Shown here: positions 25,916 to 34,483 of the stretch, one piece after another
Layout: each line of letters opens with the position of its first letter
Numbering within the stretch: the stretch's first letter is position 1
From: Deltaproteobacteria bacterium
Lineage (GTDB): Bacteria; Desulfobacterota; DSM-4660; Desulfatiglandales; HGW-15
NCBI GenBank assembly: GCA_020060215.1
Contig: JAGVAP010000014.1
Location: 43,347 to 107,346 of the forward strand
DNA length: 64,000 nt
Reading direction: 5' to 3'
Translations under genes and position numbers: made by a program
Notes under the pieces: model-generated
The model's input: the letters and a program-made list of their open reading frames with translations, nothing else
Databases searched by the model: none
Told to the model about the DNA's origin: nothing

Positions 25916-26797
25916 TCAACGATTGCGCCTTCCTGTGACAACCGACGCCCACTCGCCACGATAATAGGTCTTCCCCATCGGGAGACCTTCTTGCCGGAGA
26001 CGGCTTCTTGTCCTTTCGACCTGCTCGCGCAGCAGCCCGGAGAGGATCAGCGTCCCCCCCGATTCCATGAGGCGGAGCAAAGACGGGATGAGATCGAGGA
26101 TCACGTCCACGGTCAGGTTGGCTGCGATCACGGAGAAGCGCTCCTCCAGGGTCTCGACCGCTCTCCCGGTCAACTCGACCCTGCCCGAGAGCCCGTTGAT
26201 GCGGATGTTCCTCTCAGCCCATCGAAGGGCCTCCGGATCGGTATCCACGGCCAGGATCCTCCCTGCGCCGAGCTTTGCCCCGTAGATGGCGAGGATCCCG
26301 CTCCCGGTACCCACGTCCAGCAAGGACCGGCGCGGGGAAAGGCCCGCACGCTCCAGCGCACGGAGACACATCCGGGTCGTGGCATGCTGGCCTGTGCCGA
26401 ACGCAGGACCGGGATCCATCAGGATCAGCTCCCCCTTCCAGTCCTGAGGAGGCGTCTCCCACGGCGGGGCCACGCAGAGTCGGGGGGTGACGATCTCTGG
26501 ATGGAAGAAGCGGCGCCAGTTCTCGCTCCAGTCACTGTTTTCGATCGGCAAAAGAAGAACATCCGGCGGGCCGATCTCCGGGAAGATCTCCCTCATCTCT
26601 TCAACGAAAAGAAGGACCCGCTGCCTCACCGGTTCAAGTTCCTGGGGGACCGGCAGGTAGCCCTTCAAGCGGTCCCCTTCCGTGACCAGCCCTTCGCAAC
26701 CCAGATCAAAGAGGAAGCCGCTCATGGCCTCATGGGCCGTGGCAGGAAGGAGGATGGATATTTCAGCCCATTGGGGTGATTCGAGGTGGTGGGTCAT
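25916..26797 (-). CDS. prmA: Ribosomal protein L11 methyltransferase PrmA
   Basis: 293 residues. The N-terminal substrate-binding part ends near NSDWSENWRRFF. The Rossmann SAM domain has LMDPGPAFGTGQHATTRMCL (diagnostic of PrmA), LLDVGTGSGILAIYGAKLG and the acidic VDTDPEA. VIAANLTVDVI takes the place of the NIL motif. It trimethylates ribosomal protein L11. Downstream neighbour is rsmE. ATG 26797 has no clear ribosome binding site but gives the expected N-terminus (WAEISILLP). Confidence 0.94.
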   Translation of the reverse strand: MTHHLESPQWAEISILLPATAHEAMSGFLFDLGCEGLVTEGDRLKGYLPVPQELEPVRQRVLLFVEEMREIFPEIGPPDVLLLPIENSDWSENWRRFFHPEIVTPRLCVAPPWETPPQDWKGELILMDPGPAFGTGQHATTRMCLRALERAGLSPRRSLLDVGTGSGILAIYGAKLGAGRILAVDTDPEALRWAERNIRINGLSGRVELTGRAVETLEERFSVIAANLTVDVILDLIPSLLRLMESGGTLILSGLLREQVERTRSRLRQEGLPMGKTYYRGEWASVVTGRRNR

Positions 26798-26835
26798 GGT
26801 GTGTGCGCGAGCAGAGCCGGTTCAACAGAAGTTCA

Positions 26836-26900
26836 GCCACCAAGACCCCAAGCCCCAAAGGAAAGAAAACCATGCCTTCGTGTCTTTGTGTCTTGGTGGC
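26836..26900. repeat. Dispersed repeat D, copy 2 (inverted ends)
   Basis: GCCACCAAGACCCCAAG at the left and CTTTGTGTCTTGGTGGC at the right form inverted ends around about 30 nt. Same family as 24947-25013. Confidence 0.78.
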
Positions 26901-26908
26901 TGCCTTTC

Positions 26909-27340
26909 CTATGCCTTCTGAAAGACGTAGTTCATCTTCCCGTTGGGGAGCGGGTTCGCCACGGTCTTCATCGCCATACCGACTTTCACCTGATCATCGG
27001 GGATCTCTTTTGCAATCCGGCCGAAGACCTTGTACTTGCCATAGTCCAGCAGGGCGATCGTATAGGGAAGATCCCCTTCAAAGCCGACCGGCCCGTATTG
27101 CAGCTTGCTGTAGGTGAGCAGTGTCCCGGTGCCCTCCACCGGGAACCATTCCATGTCGCTGGACAGACATTGATAGCAATCCGCCCTGGGGGGGAAGAAG
27201 AGCTGTCCGCACCCCTTGCACCGGGTCCCCATGACCTGGCCTTTTTCCAGCTTGTCTATAAAATCGTTCGTCTTCGTAACGGAGGTAAAACTTACCGTTC
27301 CGAACTTGCTGAACCGAAGATCCTCATCTTTCTTTCCCAT
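26909..27340 (-). CDS. Zn-ribbon / OB-fold (DUF35) acyl-CoA-associated protein
   Basis: 143 residues. The rubredoxin-like zinc ribbon is GTRCKGCGQLFFPPRADCYQCLS (CxxC x11-13 CxxC), followed by an OB-fold (GTGTLLTYSKLQYGP, VFGRIAKE, VGMAMK). Such DUF35 proteins bind thiolase-type enzymes and bridge intermediates, for example in archaeal acetoacetyl-CoA thiolase/HMG-CoA synthase complexes and in BbsA/BbsB of benzylsuccinate beta-oxidation. The thiolase gene ends 5 nt upstream, so the pair is surely co-translated and probably forms a complex. Confidence 0.9.
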   Translation of the reverse strand: MGKKDEDLRFSKFGTVSFTSVTKTNDFIDKLEKGQVMGTRCKGCGQLFFPPRADCYQCLSSDMEWFPVEGTGTLLTYSKLQYGPVGFEGDLPYTIALLDYGKYKVFGRIAKEIPDDQVKVGMAMKTVANPLPNGKMNYVFQKA

Positions 27341-27345
27341 TTCTC

Positions 27346-28512
27346 CTACCTCCCGAAGATGGTGACATTTCCATAGAGGCCCACGCCGCCGATGTTGTGG
27401 ACCAGCCCGATCTCCGGGTCCTTCACCTGGATCGGACCCGCCTCGCCTCGGAGCTGGAGCACAATCGTCCTTATCTGGGAGCCGCCGGTGGCGCCGATCG
27501 GGTGGCCCTTTGACAGAAGGCCGCCGTCCACGTTCACGGGGATGCTTCCCTCCTTGTACGTCTCCTTGCTCCTGATCAGGTCCTTTCCTTCTCCGGGTTT
27601 TGCAAAGCCCAGGTTTTCATAGGCCATCATCTCGGCGATGGTGAAACAATCATGCACCTCGGCCACATCGATATCCTTTGGGGTAACCCCAGCCATCTTG
27701 TAGGCGATCTTGCCCGCCGTCTCGCCGACGGAGAGTCCGCTGAAGAGATCGCGGCCGGCCATGTTCACCGGGGCGGAGGCGGCGCCGATGCCCAGGATCC
27801 AGACCGGTTTCTTCGAGAACGTTTTCGCCTTCTCTTCGTTTGCCACGATCAGACACGAGCTGCCGTCCGCGTTGGCGCAGCAGTCTCCCACCCTCAGGGG
27901 ACTGGCCACCGGGCCGGACATGGCGTTCTCCGGATCCGAGAACATCTCCATGGTCACCGGTTTGCGGTAGACCGCCTTCTCGTTGAGCTGGCCGTAGGTG
28001 GAGGACTTGACCCTGATCAGGGCGAGGTCCTCGGGTTTGGTCCCGTACTTCGCCATGTGGCCGTGGGCATGCATGGCATAGTATGCGGGCATCATGGTCC
28101 CGAAAGGGCTTTCCCACTGGATGTCCGCGCCCCGGCCCATCCTCTCCTGCGACTCGGCAGAGGTGATCTCGGACATCTTCTGAAACCCCATGACCATGAC
28201 CACATCGTGCAGACCCGACTTGACCAGTGAATAGGCCAGCTTTAATCCGGTTGAACTCGATGAGCACAGGGTCTCCACATAAAAGGTGGGCTGGGGGGTG
28301 AGTCCCAGGTACTCTGCAAGCACCCCGGCCGGGCTCCTCTGCTTGTCATACTCCGGGGCCGAGCAGACCACGGTGGCATCGATGTCCTTCACCGAGATCT
28401 TGGCGTCCGCCATGGTCTCCTTGAATGCCTCGAACGCCAGCTCCCTTATGGATCCGGGATATCCCCGGACAAATGCGCTCTGGCCAACGCCGATGATTCC
28501 TACTTTCCCCAT
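27346..28512 (-). CDS. Thiolase family protein (partner of the DUF35 protein)
   Basis: 388 residues from MGKVGIIGVGQSAFVRG, with GGGAGGTATGT just before ATG 28512; the 13 upstream codons to 28551 are not native. The catalytic Cys is in YVETLCSSSSTGLKLA, EVHDCFTIAEM supplies an expected Cys/His region, and LSKGHPIGATGGSQ the catalytic His. This is the SCP-x/archaeal-type thiolase subgroup that pairs with DUF35 proteins. Likely acyl-CoA cleavage or condensation; the substrate is unknown. No other beta-oxidation genes lie next to it. Confidence 0.9.
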   Translation of the reverse strand: MGKVGIIGVGQSAFVRGYPGSIRELAFEAFKETMADAKISVKDIDATVVCSAPEYDKQRSPAGVLAEYLGLTPQPTFYVETLCSSSSTGLKLAYSLVKSGLHDVVMVMGFQKMSEITSAESQERMGRGADIQWESPFGTMMPAYYAMHAHGHMAKYGTKPEDLALIRVKSSTYGQLNEKAVYRKPVTMEMFSDPENAMSGPVASPLRVGDCCANADGSSCLIVANEEKAKTFSKKPVWILGIGAASAPVNMAGRDLFSGLSVGETAGKIAYKMAGVTPKDIDVAEVHDCFTIAEMMAYENLGFAKPGEGKDLIRSKETYKEGSIPVNVDGGLLSKGHPIGATGGSQIRTIVLQLRGEAGPIQVKDPEIGLVHNIGGVGLYGNVTIFGR

Positions 28513-28723
28513 ACATACCTCCCGATCTGAATACGTTATGTGCATGAACATTACGCGGCCGAGCGGGGCTCTGTTCTTTACCCGGCACGCGTTCTATCCG
28601 CCATCCGGTCGAAACTGCTTACAACTCGACGTGAAAACAGAAGTATAGGTGAACTGCCGTGACGGGTCAAGCTACTTTGAAGCTATGGATCCTGTAACGC
28701 GGAACAGCTCGGCTCGTATCTCG

Positions 28724-28809
28724 CAGGATGGGTGGAGCGAAGCGGAACCCATCGCGTTGGAACCCGGCCTGCGAATCGATGGGTTTCGCTCTGCTCCACC
28801 CATCCTACA
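28724..28809. repeat. Dispersed repeat A, full copy (inverted ends)
   Basis: CAGGATGGGTGGAGCGAAGC at the left and GCTCTGCTCCACCCATCCTA at the right, with CCCATCG / CGATGGG inside. It lies just after the 3' end of the Cys-rich gene. Confidence 0.85.
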
Positions 28810-28832
28810 ACATCGGTTCAAGACACGGAGGG

Positions 28833-29699
28833 TCACCCCGCGGGCGTTCTGTGCACCCACAACCTGAGATCCTCCAGTCGCCGGTCCACCTCTTTCTTCA
28901 GAAGCAATGCCTCGTCAGGATCGATCCTGGCGATCCTCAGGTGAAGCCTCATGAAGTCCTGAAAGTCCTGCTCCATACCGAGCAGGTGAGAGGGCGTGCC
29001 ATTCCCCTTTGACCCCGGGTCCCGGGCGAGAGAATCGGAGACCTTCCCGGAGAAACGTTCGAACGCCATCCTGAATTCGACGCTTCTCAGCAGCCGGACT
29101 CCCCCCGGAACGACAAGCCTCCGGAGGAGATACGCATTTGCTTTCGGTACGAGGGCCGACGCGAACAAGGGATATTCTACAGGGAGAGACCCCCTCGCAA
29201 GGGGCCTGTCCGACCCTGTTTCTGCGATCATGTCTAGAACCGCTCCGCCCCAGCCCAGGATGGAAAAGAGGGGGTTTTCTTTCCTGCTCGAGTAGGCGAA
29301 GGAATCGAGACCTTCGGATAGAGTAAGCCAGAACCGTTTCGCGGCAGGGGTCAAGGCCAGGAAGGTCTTTGAGTCGGGGCAGCTCTCCCTCCTGCATTTT
29401 TCCCCGTAGTCGATCCTGAACCGGAGATCGACTCCGCCATGGCGAGCCGGATGAAGCAGACAACCCACAAGCCTCCGCCGTGGTTCCAGGTACCCGAGGC
29501 CCCAGCAGCTGTATCCCCGAATGGATTGAACCGATCTGAGCCCGGGGTCGAAGCCGGCCGTGTTCTCCCGGAGCATCCTCTTCACCATGTTCCGGTAGGG
29601 AAGGTGCTCATACCCGGCGGGCCGGATAGGAGGACAGCAGGCAAAGCAGCTCTTATCGTCGTCAGGCATACAGAGGGTGGGCTCAAAGGACGGGCTCAT
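28833..29699 (-). CDS. Cysteine-rich protein of unknown function, coupled to mobA
   Basis: 288 residues from ATG 29699, whose A-T-G-A overlaps the mobA stop. Cysteines are grouped at the N-terminus: SCFACCPPIR, GYSCWGLGYL, LVGCLLHP and KCRRESCPD, suggesting a metal or Fe-S site. RFWLTLSEGLDSFAYSSRK and a basic C-terminus (KKEVDRRLEDLRLWVHR) follow. No signal peptide or membrane span is seen. I do not recognise the family. Tight coupling with mobA hints at a link to molybdoenzyme maturation, but this is inference. The last ~16 codons are duplicated 2.9 kb away at 31751-31801. Confidence 0.7.
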   Translation of the reverse strand: MSPSFEPTLCMPDDDKSCFACCPPIRPAGYEHLPYRNMVKRMLRENTAGFDPGLRSVQSIRGYSCWGLGYLEPRRRLVGCLLHPARHGGVDLRFRIDYGEKCRRESCPDSKTFLALTPAAKRFWLTLSEGLDSFAYSSRKENPLFSILGWGGAVLDMIAETGSDRPLARGSLPVEYPLFASALVPKANAYLLRRLVVPGGVRLLRSVEFRMAFERFSGKVSDSLARDPGSKGNGTPSHLLGMEQDFQDFMRLHLRIARIDPDEALLLKKEVDRRLEDLRLWVHRTPAG

Positions 29700-30373
29700 A
29701 GCTTTTTTCCCGGCCACTCGGACAGGGACCGGCCTTGCTCGCCCGCGATGCCGGCCAGGTCTTCGGGCCTGTTTACATTTACAAAGCACCTGAGGTCCCG
29801 GTCGAAACCCCTGATCACGTCCTCCTCCACGTATCTGACCCTGATCCGCGAAAACAGATCCAGGATCTGCCGGAGCCCCGACTCGACAGCCCCTTTCAAG
29901 GGGCCGAGCATGGTCCTGGCGTACAACGCATAGAGCGGCTCAAACATGCGGTCGATCCTTGGGACCACTGCATCGTACCCGGTCCTCAGCCCGACCATGT
30001 GGCGCATCAGCTGCCCGTTTAAACAGGGCATGTCGCAGGCGACAAAGAACGCCGCATCATGCGGGATCGTCTCAAGGCCCGTGTAGATGCCCCCCAAAGG
30101 GCCCAGTCCCTTGATCAGGTCCTCCACCATGGGCAGCCCGAGGTAACCGTATTCCTCGGGCGTATTCGTGATCAGGAGCCGATGCTCGAAAACCGATGCC
30201 ATGACCGAGACCACCCGCTCGATGAGAGGGACCCCGTCGATGGGGATGAAGGCCTTGTTCTTCCCGAACCGCCTGCTCTTCCCGCCGGCGAGGATGATCC
30301 CGGTCACGTCCTGGATGAGGCTGTTTTCTGGTTTCCTCACAGAGCTCACAGTGATTTCCAAAAATGGTTTCAA
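29696..30373 (-). CDS. mobA: Molybdenum cofactor guanylyltransferase MobA
   Basis: 225 residues. The nucleotide-binding loop GIILAGGKSRRFGKNKAF is diagnostic, followed by GLGPLGGIYTGLE, FFVACDMPCL and the C-terminal FVNVNRPEDL. MobA attaches GMP to molybdopterin to form the MGD cofactor of formate dehydrogenases and related enzymes; none of these is in the window. About 20 extra N-terminal residues (MKPFLEITVSSVRKPENS) precede the domain, so an internal start is possible. It is translationally coupled to the Cys-rich gene downstream. Confidence 0.92.
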   Translation of the reverse strand: MKPFLEITVSSVRKPENSLIQDVTGIILAGGKSRRFGKNKAFIPIDGVPLIERVVSVMASVFEHRLLITNTPEEYGYLGLPMVEDLIKGLGPLGGIYTGLETIPHDAAFFVACDMPCLNGQLMRHMVGLRTGYDAVVPRIDRMFEPLYALYARTMLGPLKGAVESGLRQILDLFSRIRVRYVEEDVIRGFDRDLRCFVNVNRPEDLAGIAGEQGRSLSEWPGKKL

Positions 30374-30529
30374 TTATGATACAGGACGAGGCCGGGTATG
30401 CGCAACCCTGCTGATGGCCGGCATGGCCGGGCGGCTTGATCCATGTTCGATTTGATTATATGATCTTGCCCGACGCCGGAGTGCTGGATGCTGGATGATT
30501 CTGGAGTCCTTACCCTGGGAGAGATCTGA

Positions 30530-31639
30530 TTGAAATCCCTGTTCGTCTTCTCTGACGAGTTCAACCGTTTCGAGTACGGTGGAGACCATCCGCTCAGGAT
30601 GGAGCGGTTGACCCTTACCCGCGATCTGTGCCGGTCCTACGGGTTGTTCGAACTGCCGGAGGCCGGCATCGTCTCGGCCGACGCGGCAGGAGAAGAGATG
30701 CTGCTGCGGTTTCATACCCCGGACTATATCAGGGTCCTTCAACAGGCAAGCCGGGGAGAATTCACGGGCTACTATACCCATGGCCTGGGTCCCGGCGACA
30801 ATCCCATGTTTCCAGGCGTGTGGGAATGGTCTCTGCTCCATACGGGGGCTTCGCTGCAGTGTGCCCGAGAGGTGGGAGAGGGAAGAGTCCGCGTCGCATT
30901 CAACATATCGGGGGGGCTTCACCATGCCTTCCCGGACCGCGCCTCCGGTTTCTGCTACGTGAACGACCCGGTCCTGGCCATCTACCAGCTCCTGGACAGG
31001 GGGAAGCGGGTCTTGTACCTGGACATCGATGCCCATCACGGGGACGGGGTCCAGTGGGCCTTTTATGAGGATCCGAGGGTCCTGACCGTCTCTTTTCACC
31101 AGGACGGGAGGACGCTCTTTCCCGGGACCGGAGATGTGGTGGAGACAGGAAAGGGCGAAGGGCTCGGCTATTCGGTCAATGTCCCGATGCTCCCGGGAGC
31201 GGACGATGCGGTCTTCTGGAAGGGGTTCTCCGAGGTGGTCCCTCCGCTGATGGAACGATTCCGACCGGACGTGGTGGTCTCGCAGTTGGGAGTGGACACC
31301 TTCGTGGACGACCCGCTGGCTTCCCTCGAAATGACGACAACGGGATTCTGCCAGGTGATTTCGTTCCTCTCTGAATACGCACCCGCATGGCTTGCACTGG
31401 GCGGAGGCGGCTATGACATCTTGAATGTCGCCAGGGCATGGACGCTGGCGTGGGCCATCATGAACGGGAAAGAGCTGCCCGAAAAACTCCCGGCATCCGC
31501 GTCGGCCGCGCCGGGCGCAACCATGAACACGGTGCGGCTGCGGGACGGTGAACACGTAAGCAGGCGCAGGGAAGTGTGCATGCAGCGGATGGAGGAGGTG
31601 ATCCGCTATTTGGAAAAGCATGTGCTTGCGCTATTATGA
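30530..31639 (+). CDS. acuC: Acetoin utilization protein AcuC-like, class I histone deacetylase family
   Basis: 369 residues from a TTG at 30530 (GGGAGAG upstream). The zinc-deacetylase fold is clear: HPLRMERL, GGLHHAFPDRASGFCYVND (tandem catalytic His), LYLDIDAHHGDG (zinc Asp/His), QLGVDTFVDDPLA (second zinc Asp) and LGGGGYDILN with the catalytic Tyr. AcuC-type enzymes deacetylate acetyl-CoA synthetase and other proteins. It is longer than many AcuC by a C-terminal helix (CMQRMEEVIRYLEKH). It is divergent from mobA, with no acuA/acuB beside it. Confidence 0.9.
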   Translation: MKSLFVFSDEFNRFEYGGDHPLRMERLTLTRDLCRSYGLFELPEAGIVSADAAGEEMLLRFHTPDYIRVLQQASRGEFTGYYTHGLGPGDNPMFPGVWEWSLLHTGASLQCAREVGEGRVRVAFNISGGLHHAFPDRASGFCYVNDPVLAIYQLLDRGKRVLYLDIDAHHGDGVQWAFYEDPRVLTVSFHQDGRTLFPGTGDVVETGKGEGLGYSVNVPMLPGADDAVFWKGFSEVVPPLMERFRPDVVVSQLGVDTFVDDPLASLEMTTTGFCQVISFLSEYAPAWLALGGGGYDILNVARAWTLAWAIMNGKELPEKLPASASAAPGATMNTVRLRDGEHVSRRREVCMQRMEEVIRYLEKHVLALL

Positions 31640-31656
31640 ATCCAAATCGAATCCAG

Positions 31657-31745
31657 TTGTAGGATGGGTGGAGCGAAGCGAAACCCATCGATTCGCAGGC
31701 TGAGAGATCAGGTTGATGGGTTCCGCTTCGCTCCACCCATCCTAC
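31657..31745. repeat. Dispersed repeat A, full copy (best preserved)
   Basis: TTGTAGGATGGGTGGAGCGA and its inverse CGCTTCGCTCCACCCATCCT form near-perfect inverted ends, with AACCCATCGATTCGCAGG in the centre. It can form a very long hairpin. Confidence 0.9.
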
Positions 31746-31750
31746 GAGCT

Positions 31751-31801
31751 GAAGAAAGAGGTGGACCGGCGACTGGAGGATTTCAGGTTGTGGGTGCCTT
31801 T
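31751..31801 (+). pseudogene. Duplicated 3' end fragment of the Cys-rich gene
   Basis: Bases match the minus-strand 3' end of the 28833-29699 gene with one mismatch over about 47 nt (the codons for LKKEVDRRLEDLRLWV). The fragment starts a few bases after a repeat A copy, while the intact gene's 3' end also lies beside a repeat A copy. This suggests repeat-linked duplication in inverted orientation. Confidence 0.8.
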
Positions 31802-32028
31802 GGGAAAGGGGGGTGTGCAGAGAAATGGATCGCAACTCCTCCACTGAAGGAGGCTGGGAAAATCAATTACACGCCACTGGTGAGGACGATCATACCGGCT
31901 ATGAAAGTCCCCCTTTTATAAGGGGAGAATGAATACCACCGGTAAACTGGTGGTATCGGAAGCCCCCCTGTCGTTCAATCGAGGTCAGATCCAATGGCGG
32001 GGTAACTTGTGGTGGTTTCTTGGTCTTC

Positions 32029-32097
32029 TGTAGGAGCAAGCTCCTGCTTGCGATTTTCTCCGATCCGAAAGAATCGCAAGCGGAGCTTGCTCCTACA
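32029..32097. repeat. Dispersed repeat B, full copy
   Basis: TGTAGGAGCAAGCTCCTGCT then TGCGATTTTC, and the inverse GAATCGCAAGCGGAGCTTGC ending TCCTACA. Inverted ends with an 11-nt centre. Confidence 0.88.
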
Positions 32098-32204
32098 TGG
32101 CACAGCCATTGTTCATACCACTGGCATGTCAGTGGATCATTCCTACATTAAGGGGGGATTTTTCTTTGAAGGTGGAACGATCTCCCATTGTTGATGGCTG
32201 AAAA

Positions 32205-33443
32205 ATGAGTGAAATGCTGCCCGGCATGAGGCGTGATCTGGAGTTCTTCCCCATCCAATACGGGGGAGAACAGCTCGTCCTGATCAGGGACCATCTGGGT
32301 CTCGTCCAGGAAGGTAAGGCCATCCCGGTCCCCATGTACCAGCTGATGACCCTCCTCGACGGAAGCATGTCGATGGTGGACCTGCAGACCTTCCTGATGA
32401 GACAGGGGGGAGGAGTGCTGGTGGGAAGGGAGGAGATCCAAAGGCTCCTTGCCCAGTTGGACGATTCCTTTCTCCTGGATTCCCCCAGATTCATGGAGGC
32501 CAAGCGGAAAGTGGTTTCGCGGTTTGCAGGGGAGTCGATCAGGAGCTGCTCCCACGTCGGAAGCGCCTATCCGGCCGACCCTGATGAACTCAGGAAAAAG
32601 CTTGAGGAGGTCCTGTCCTCCGGGCCCGCTGAGCCGATTCCTGCTCTGCCGCCCATCAGGGCCGTCGTGTCACCCCACATAGACCTCAATGCAGGCAAGA
32701 GGGGGTACGCGAATGCCTATAACGCCCTAAAGGGCGCTTCCCCTTCCAGGGTCGTCCTGCTCGGGATCGGTCACAGACTCGCAGACGGCCTCTTCAGTCT
32801 CACGGAAAAAGATTTCAAGACCCCCCTGGGTACGGTTCGGTCCGATAAACCGACTGTGCAGCGACTGCGCTCCGGTGCGCCGGCGGCCTTTTCACAGGAC
32901 GATTTCATCCATCGCTCAGAGCACTCGATCGAGTTCCAGGTGCTCTTTCTCCAGCACCTTCTGCCGGAAGAGTCATTCTCCATTGTCCCCATCCTCTGCG
33001 GGTCGATCCAGTCCTGCGTCCCCGAATACCGGCGGACGGCCTATCTCGAGAAGGCCGGCGGATTCCTCGGAGCCTTGCACTCGCTCCTCGAAGAGGACCC
33101 CGAGGGCACGCTGCTGATTGCCGGAGTGGATTTTTCCCACATCGGCATGAAGTTCGGGCACCAGTTGCCTGCCTCCTCGCTGGAGCCCCAGGCCAGGGCC
33201 CACGACGGGGAATTGCTGAACGCCTTGTGCGGAATGGATGCGGACGGCTTCTGGGGCGAGTCGGCCAGGGTAGGCGATCGCTTTAACGTCTGCGGGTTCT
33301 CCGCCCTTGCATGCCTGCTGGAAGTCCTGCCCGGATGCCGGGGAGAGGTGCTGAGTTACGAATGCTGGCATGAAGAACCGACCCGGTCCGCGGTGAGTTT
33401 TGCGTCCATGGTTTTCAGGAGCAAAATGAAAGCAGAGGGATGA
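32205..33443 (+). CDS. amrB: MEMO family protein (AmmeMemoRadiSam system protein B) with N-terminal extension
   Basis: 412 residues. The MEMO domain occupies about 115-405: HVGSAYPADPDELRKKL, then VVSPHIDLNAGKRGYA, RSEHSIEFQVLFLQHLLP and LIAGVDFSHIGMKFG, which hold the His and Asp of the putative metal site. The first ~110 residues (DLEFFPIQYGGEQLVLIRDHLGL, QLMTLLDGSMSMVDLQTFL) look like a separate winged-helix or PqqD-like module. The usual partners (AMMECR1 domain protein, radical SAM) are absent here. ATG 32205 has no strong ribosome binding site. The system's chemistry is not established. Confidence 0.85.
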   Translation: MSEMLPGMRRDLEFFPIQYGGEQLVLIRDHLGLVQEGKAIPVPMYQLMTLLDGSMSMVDLQTFLMRQGGGVLVGREEIQRLLAQLDDSFLLDSPRFMEAKRKVVSRFAGESIRSCSHVGSAYPADPDELRKKLEEVLSSGPAEPIPALPPIRAVVSPHIDLNAGKRGYANAYNALKGASPSRVVLLGIGHRLADGLFSLTEKDFKTPLGTVRSDKPTVQRLRSGAPAAFSQDDFIHRSEHSIEFQVLFLQHLLPEESFSIVPILCGSIQSCVPEYRRTAYLEKAGGFLGALHSLLEEDPEGTLLIAGVDFSHIGMKFGHQLPASSLEPQARAHDGELLNALCGMDADGFWGESARVGDRFNVCGFSALACLLEVLPGCRGEVLSYECWHEEPTRSAVSFASMVFRSKMKAEG

Positions 33444-33726
33444 GTTAAAAGGACGAACGTATAAAGATCATCTCCATGAACTGCGGGCCGGAAGGAGCTC
33501 GTTTCGACTGCGAAGCGACACGCGCGAGATTATCCGGAAGGACCGGGATACCAGCTGATTCAGGATGTAGTACACATCTCCTTGCATGGGAGGGAGGACT
33601 TTACCTTCGCTGTGCGAAAGTACCGCTGACTGCCCGGCATCTTGCCTTCCCTTCATTTGCGAACTATATTTGCTTTCAGGTCTGGAAATTCGTGCAGGAC
33701 CTGACCTTTCATTTGTGAGGAAAACC
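33444..33726. other. Intergenic 283 bp, nothing recognised
   Basis: Open frames here have no family features. It precedes a small zinc-ribbon gene. Confidence 0.55.
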
Positions 33727-33975
33727 ATGGCAGAACAACCCCCTTTCCCCCCTGCGAACAGACGATCCCCCAACAGGAAGCAGGCGAGCTTCGACGAATT
33801 CGAGGCATCCGAGCTCTATTGCGTCCAGTGCAGGCGCGCCGTTCCCGTAAGGAAGTCCCTTCTCCTTGTCCTCCCCGAGGGAGACAAATACGAATATCGC
33901 TGTGCCGTCTGCGGGAATACGGTAGGGGACAAGCTCGACAAGAGCGGTCAGTTTTACTCCCTCTACAGGACCTGA
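33727..33975 (+). CDS. Small zinc-ribbon protein
   Basis: 82 residues, MAEQPPFPPANRRSPNRKQ then ASELYCVQCRRAVPVRKSLLLVLPEGDKYEYRCAVCGNTVGD. Two CxxC pairs 30 residues apart form a zinc ribbon. TGAGG lies before ATG 33727. Function unknown; cytoplasmic by lack of a signal. It stands alone, followed by a 500-bp gap. Confidence 0.7.
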   Translation: MAEQPPFPPANRRSPNRKQASFDEFEASELYCVQCRRAVPVRKSLLLVLPEGDKYEYRCAVCGNTVGDKLDKSGQFYSLYRT

Positions 33976-34483
33976 TTCTCCGCTGCCGTCCATCTTCTCT
34001 CATATGGAAATTCCAAGTGGGCCCCCTTCCGTCATTTGGGGCCCTTCGGCTCGCTCAGGATAAATCCGCGAGAAATCTGAAAAACGTCGCTTGGTGGAAC
34101 TGATACCTGCCTGTTTGCCCCTCGATACCCTTCGATTGTAAGAGGGACGAGAGAGCGGAGGGGCTGGCAGGGGACCCAAATCCACCGTCAACCTTCGCCT
34201 TGTTGCGTGAAACCTGCCGGTTGGGGGTTTTCACGATTCACCAGCAGGCGTCAGATGCTTAGGAGGCGCCCGACAGCCCGAGGAGCGAGTCGTACTGGCC
34301 GGTACCGCGCAGCGACGAGGGACGAGGGCAATGCCGCAGATGATGCTTGATGGTGAATCGGGGGGGATGAATTGCATTGACTACCCACAGGTGAAATGCT
34401 AACTAGTCGGGGCTGAAAATGGACTGAAATAGGCGGACTTGGCCCGTCTACGATCTCCAGATCACATCAAAGGGAAAAACATC
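33976..34483. other. Intergenic 508 bp, no gene recognised
   Basis: Contains CCCTTCGGCTCGCTCAGGA and CGATACCCTTCGATTG, short phrases whose inverse recurs at about 38210-38250. No coding frame or tRNA was seen. Confidence 0.6.

Larger units (their letters stand above)
31640..32204. other. Intergenic 565 bp made mostly of repeats
   Basis: Contains repeat A (31657-31745), a duplicated gene end (31751-31801), a hairpin TACCACCGG-taaa-CTGGTGGTA at about 31933-31954 and repeat B (32029-32097). No gene is supported. Confidence 0.7.

Noticed and set aside
30374..31621. 415-codon minus-strand frame over the AcuC gene
   Set aside because: Antisense of a deacetylase with complete catalytic motifs.
32096..32115. 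Second sigma-54 promoter (TGGCAC-AGCCA-TTGTT)
   Set aside because: The -12 element lacks the required GC, so it does not meet the consensus.
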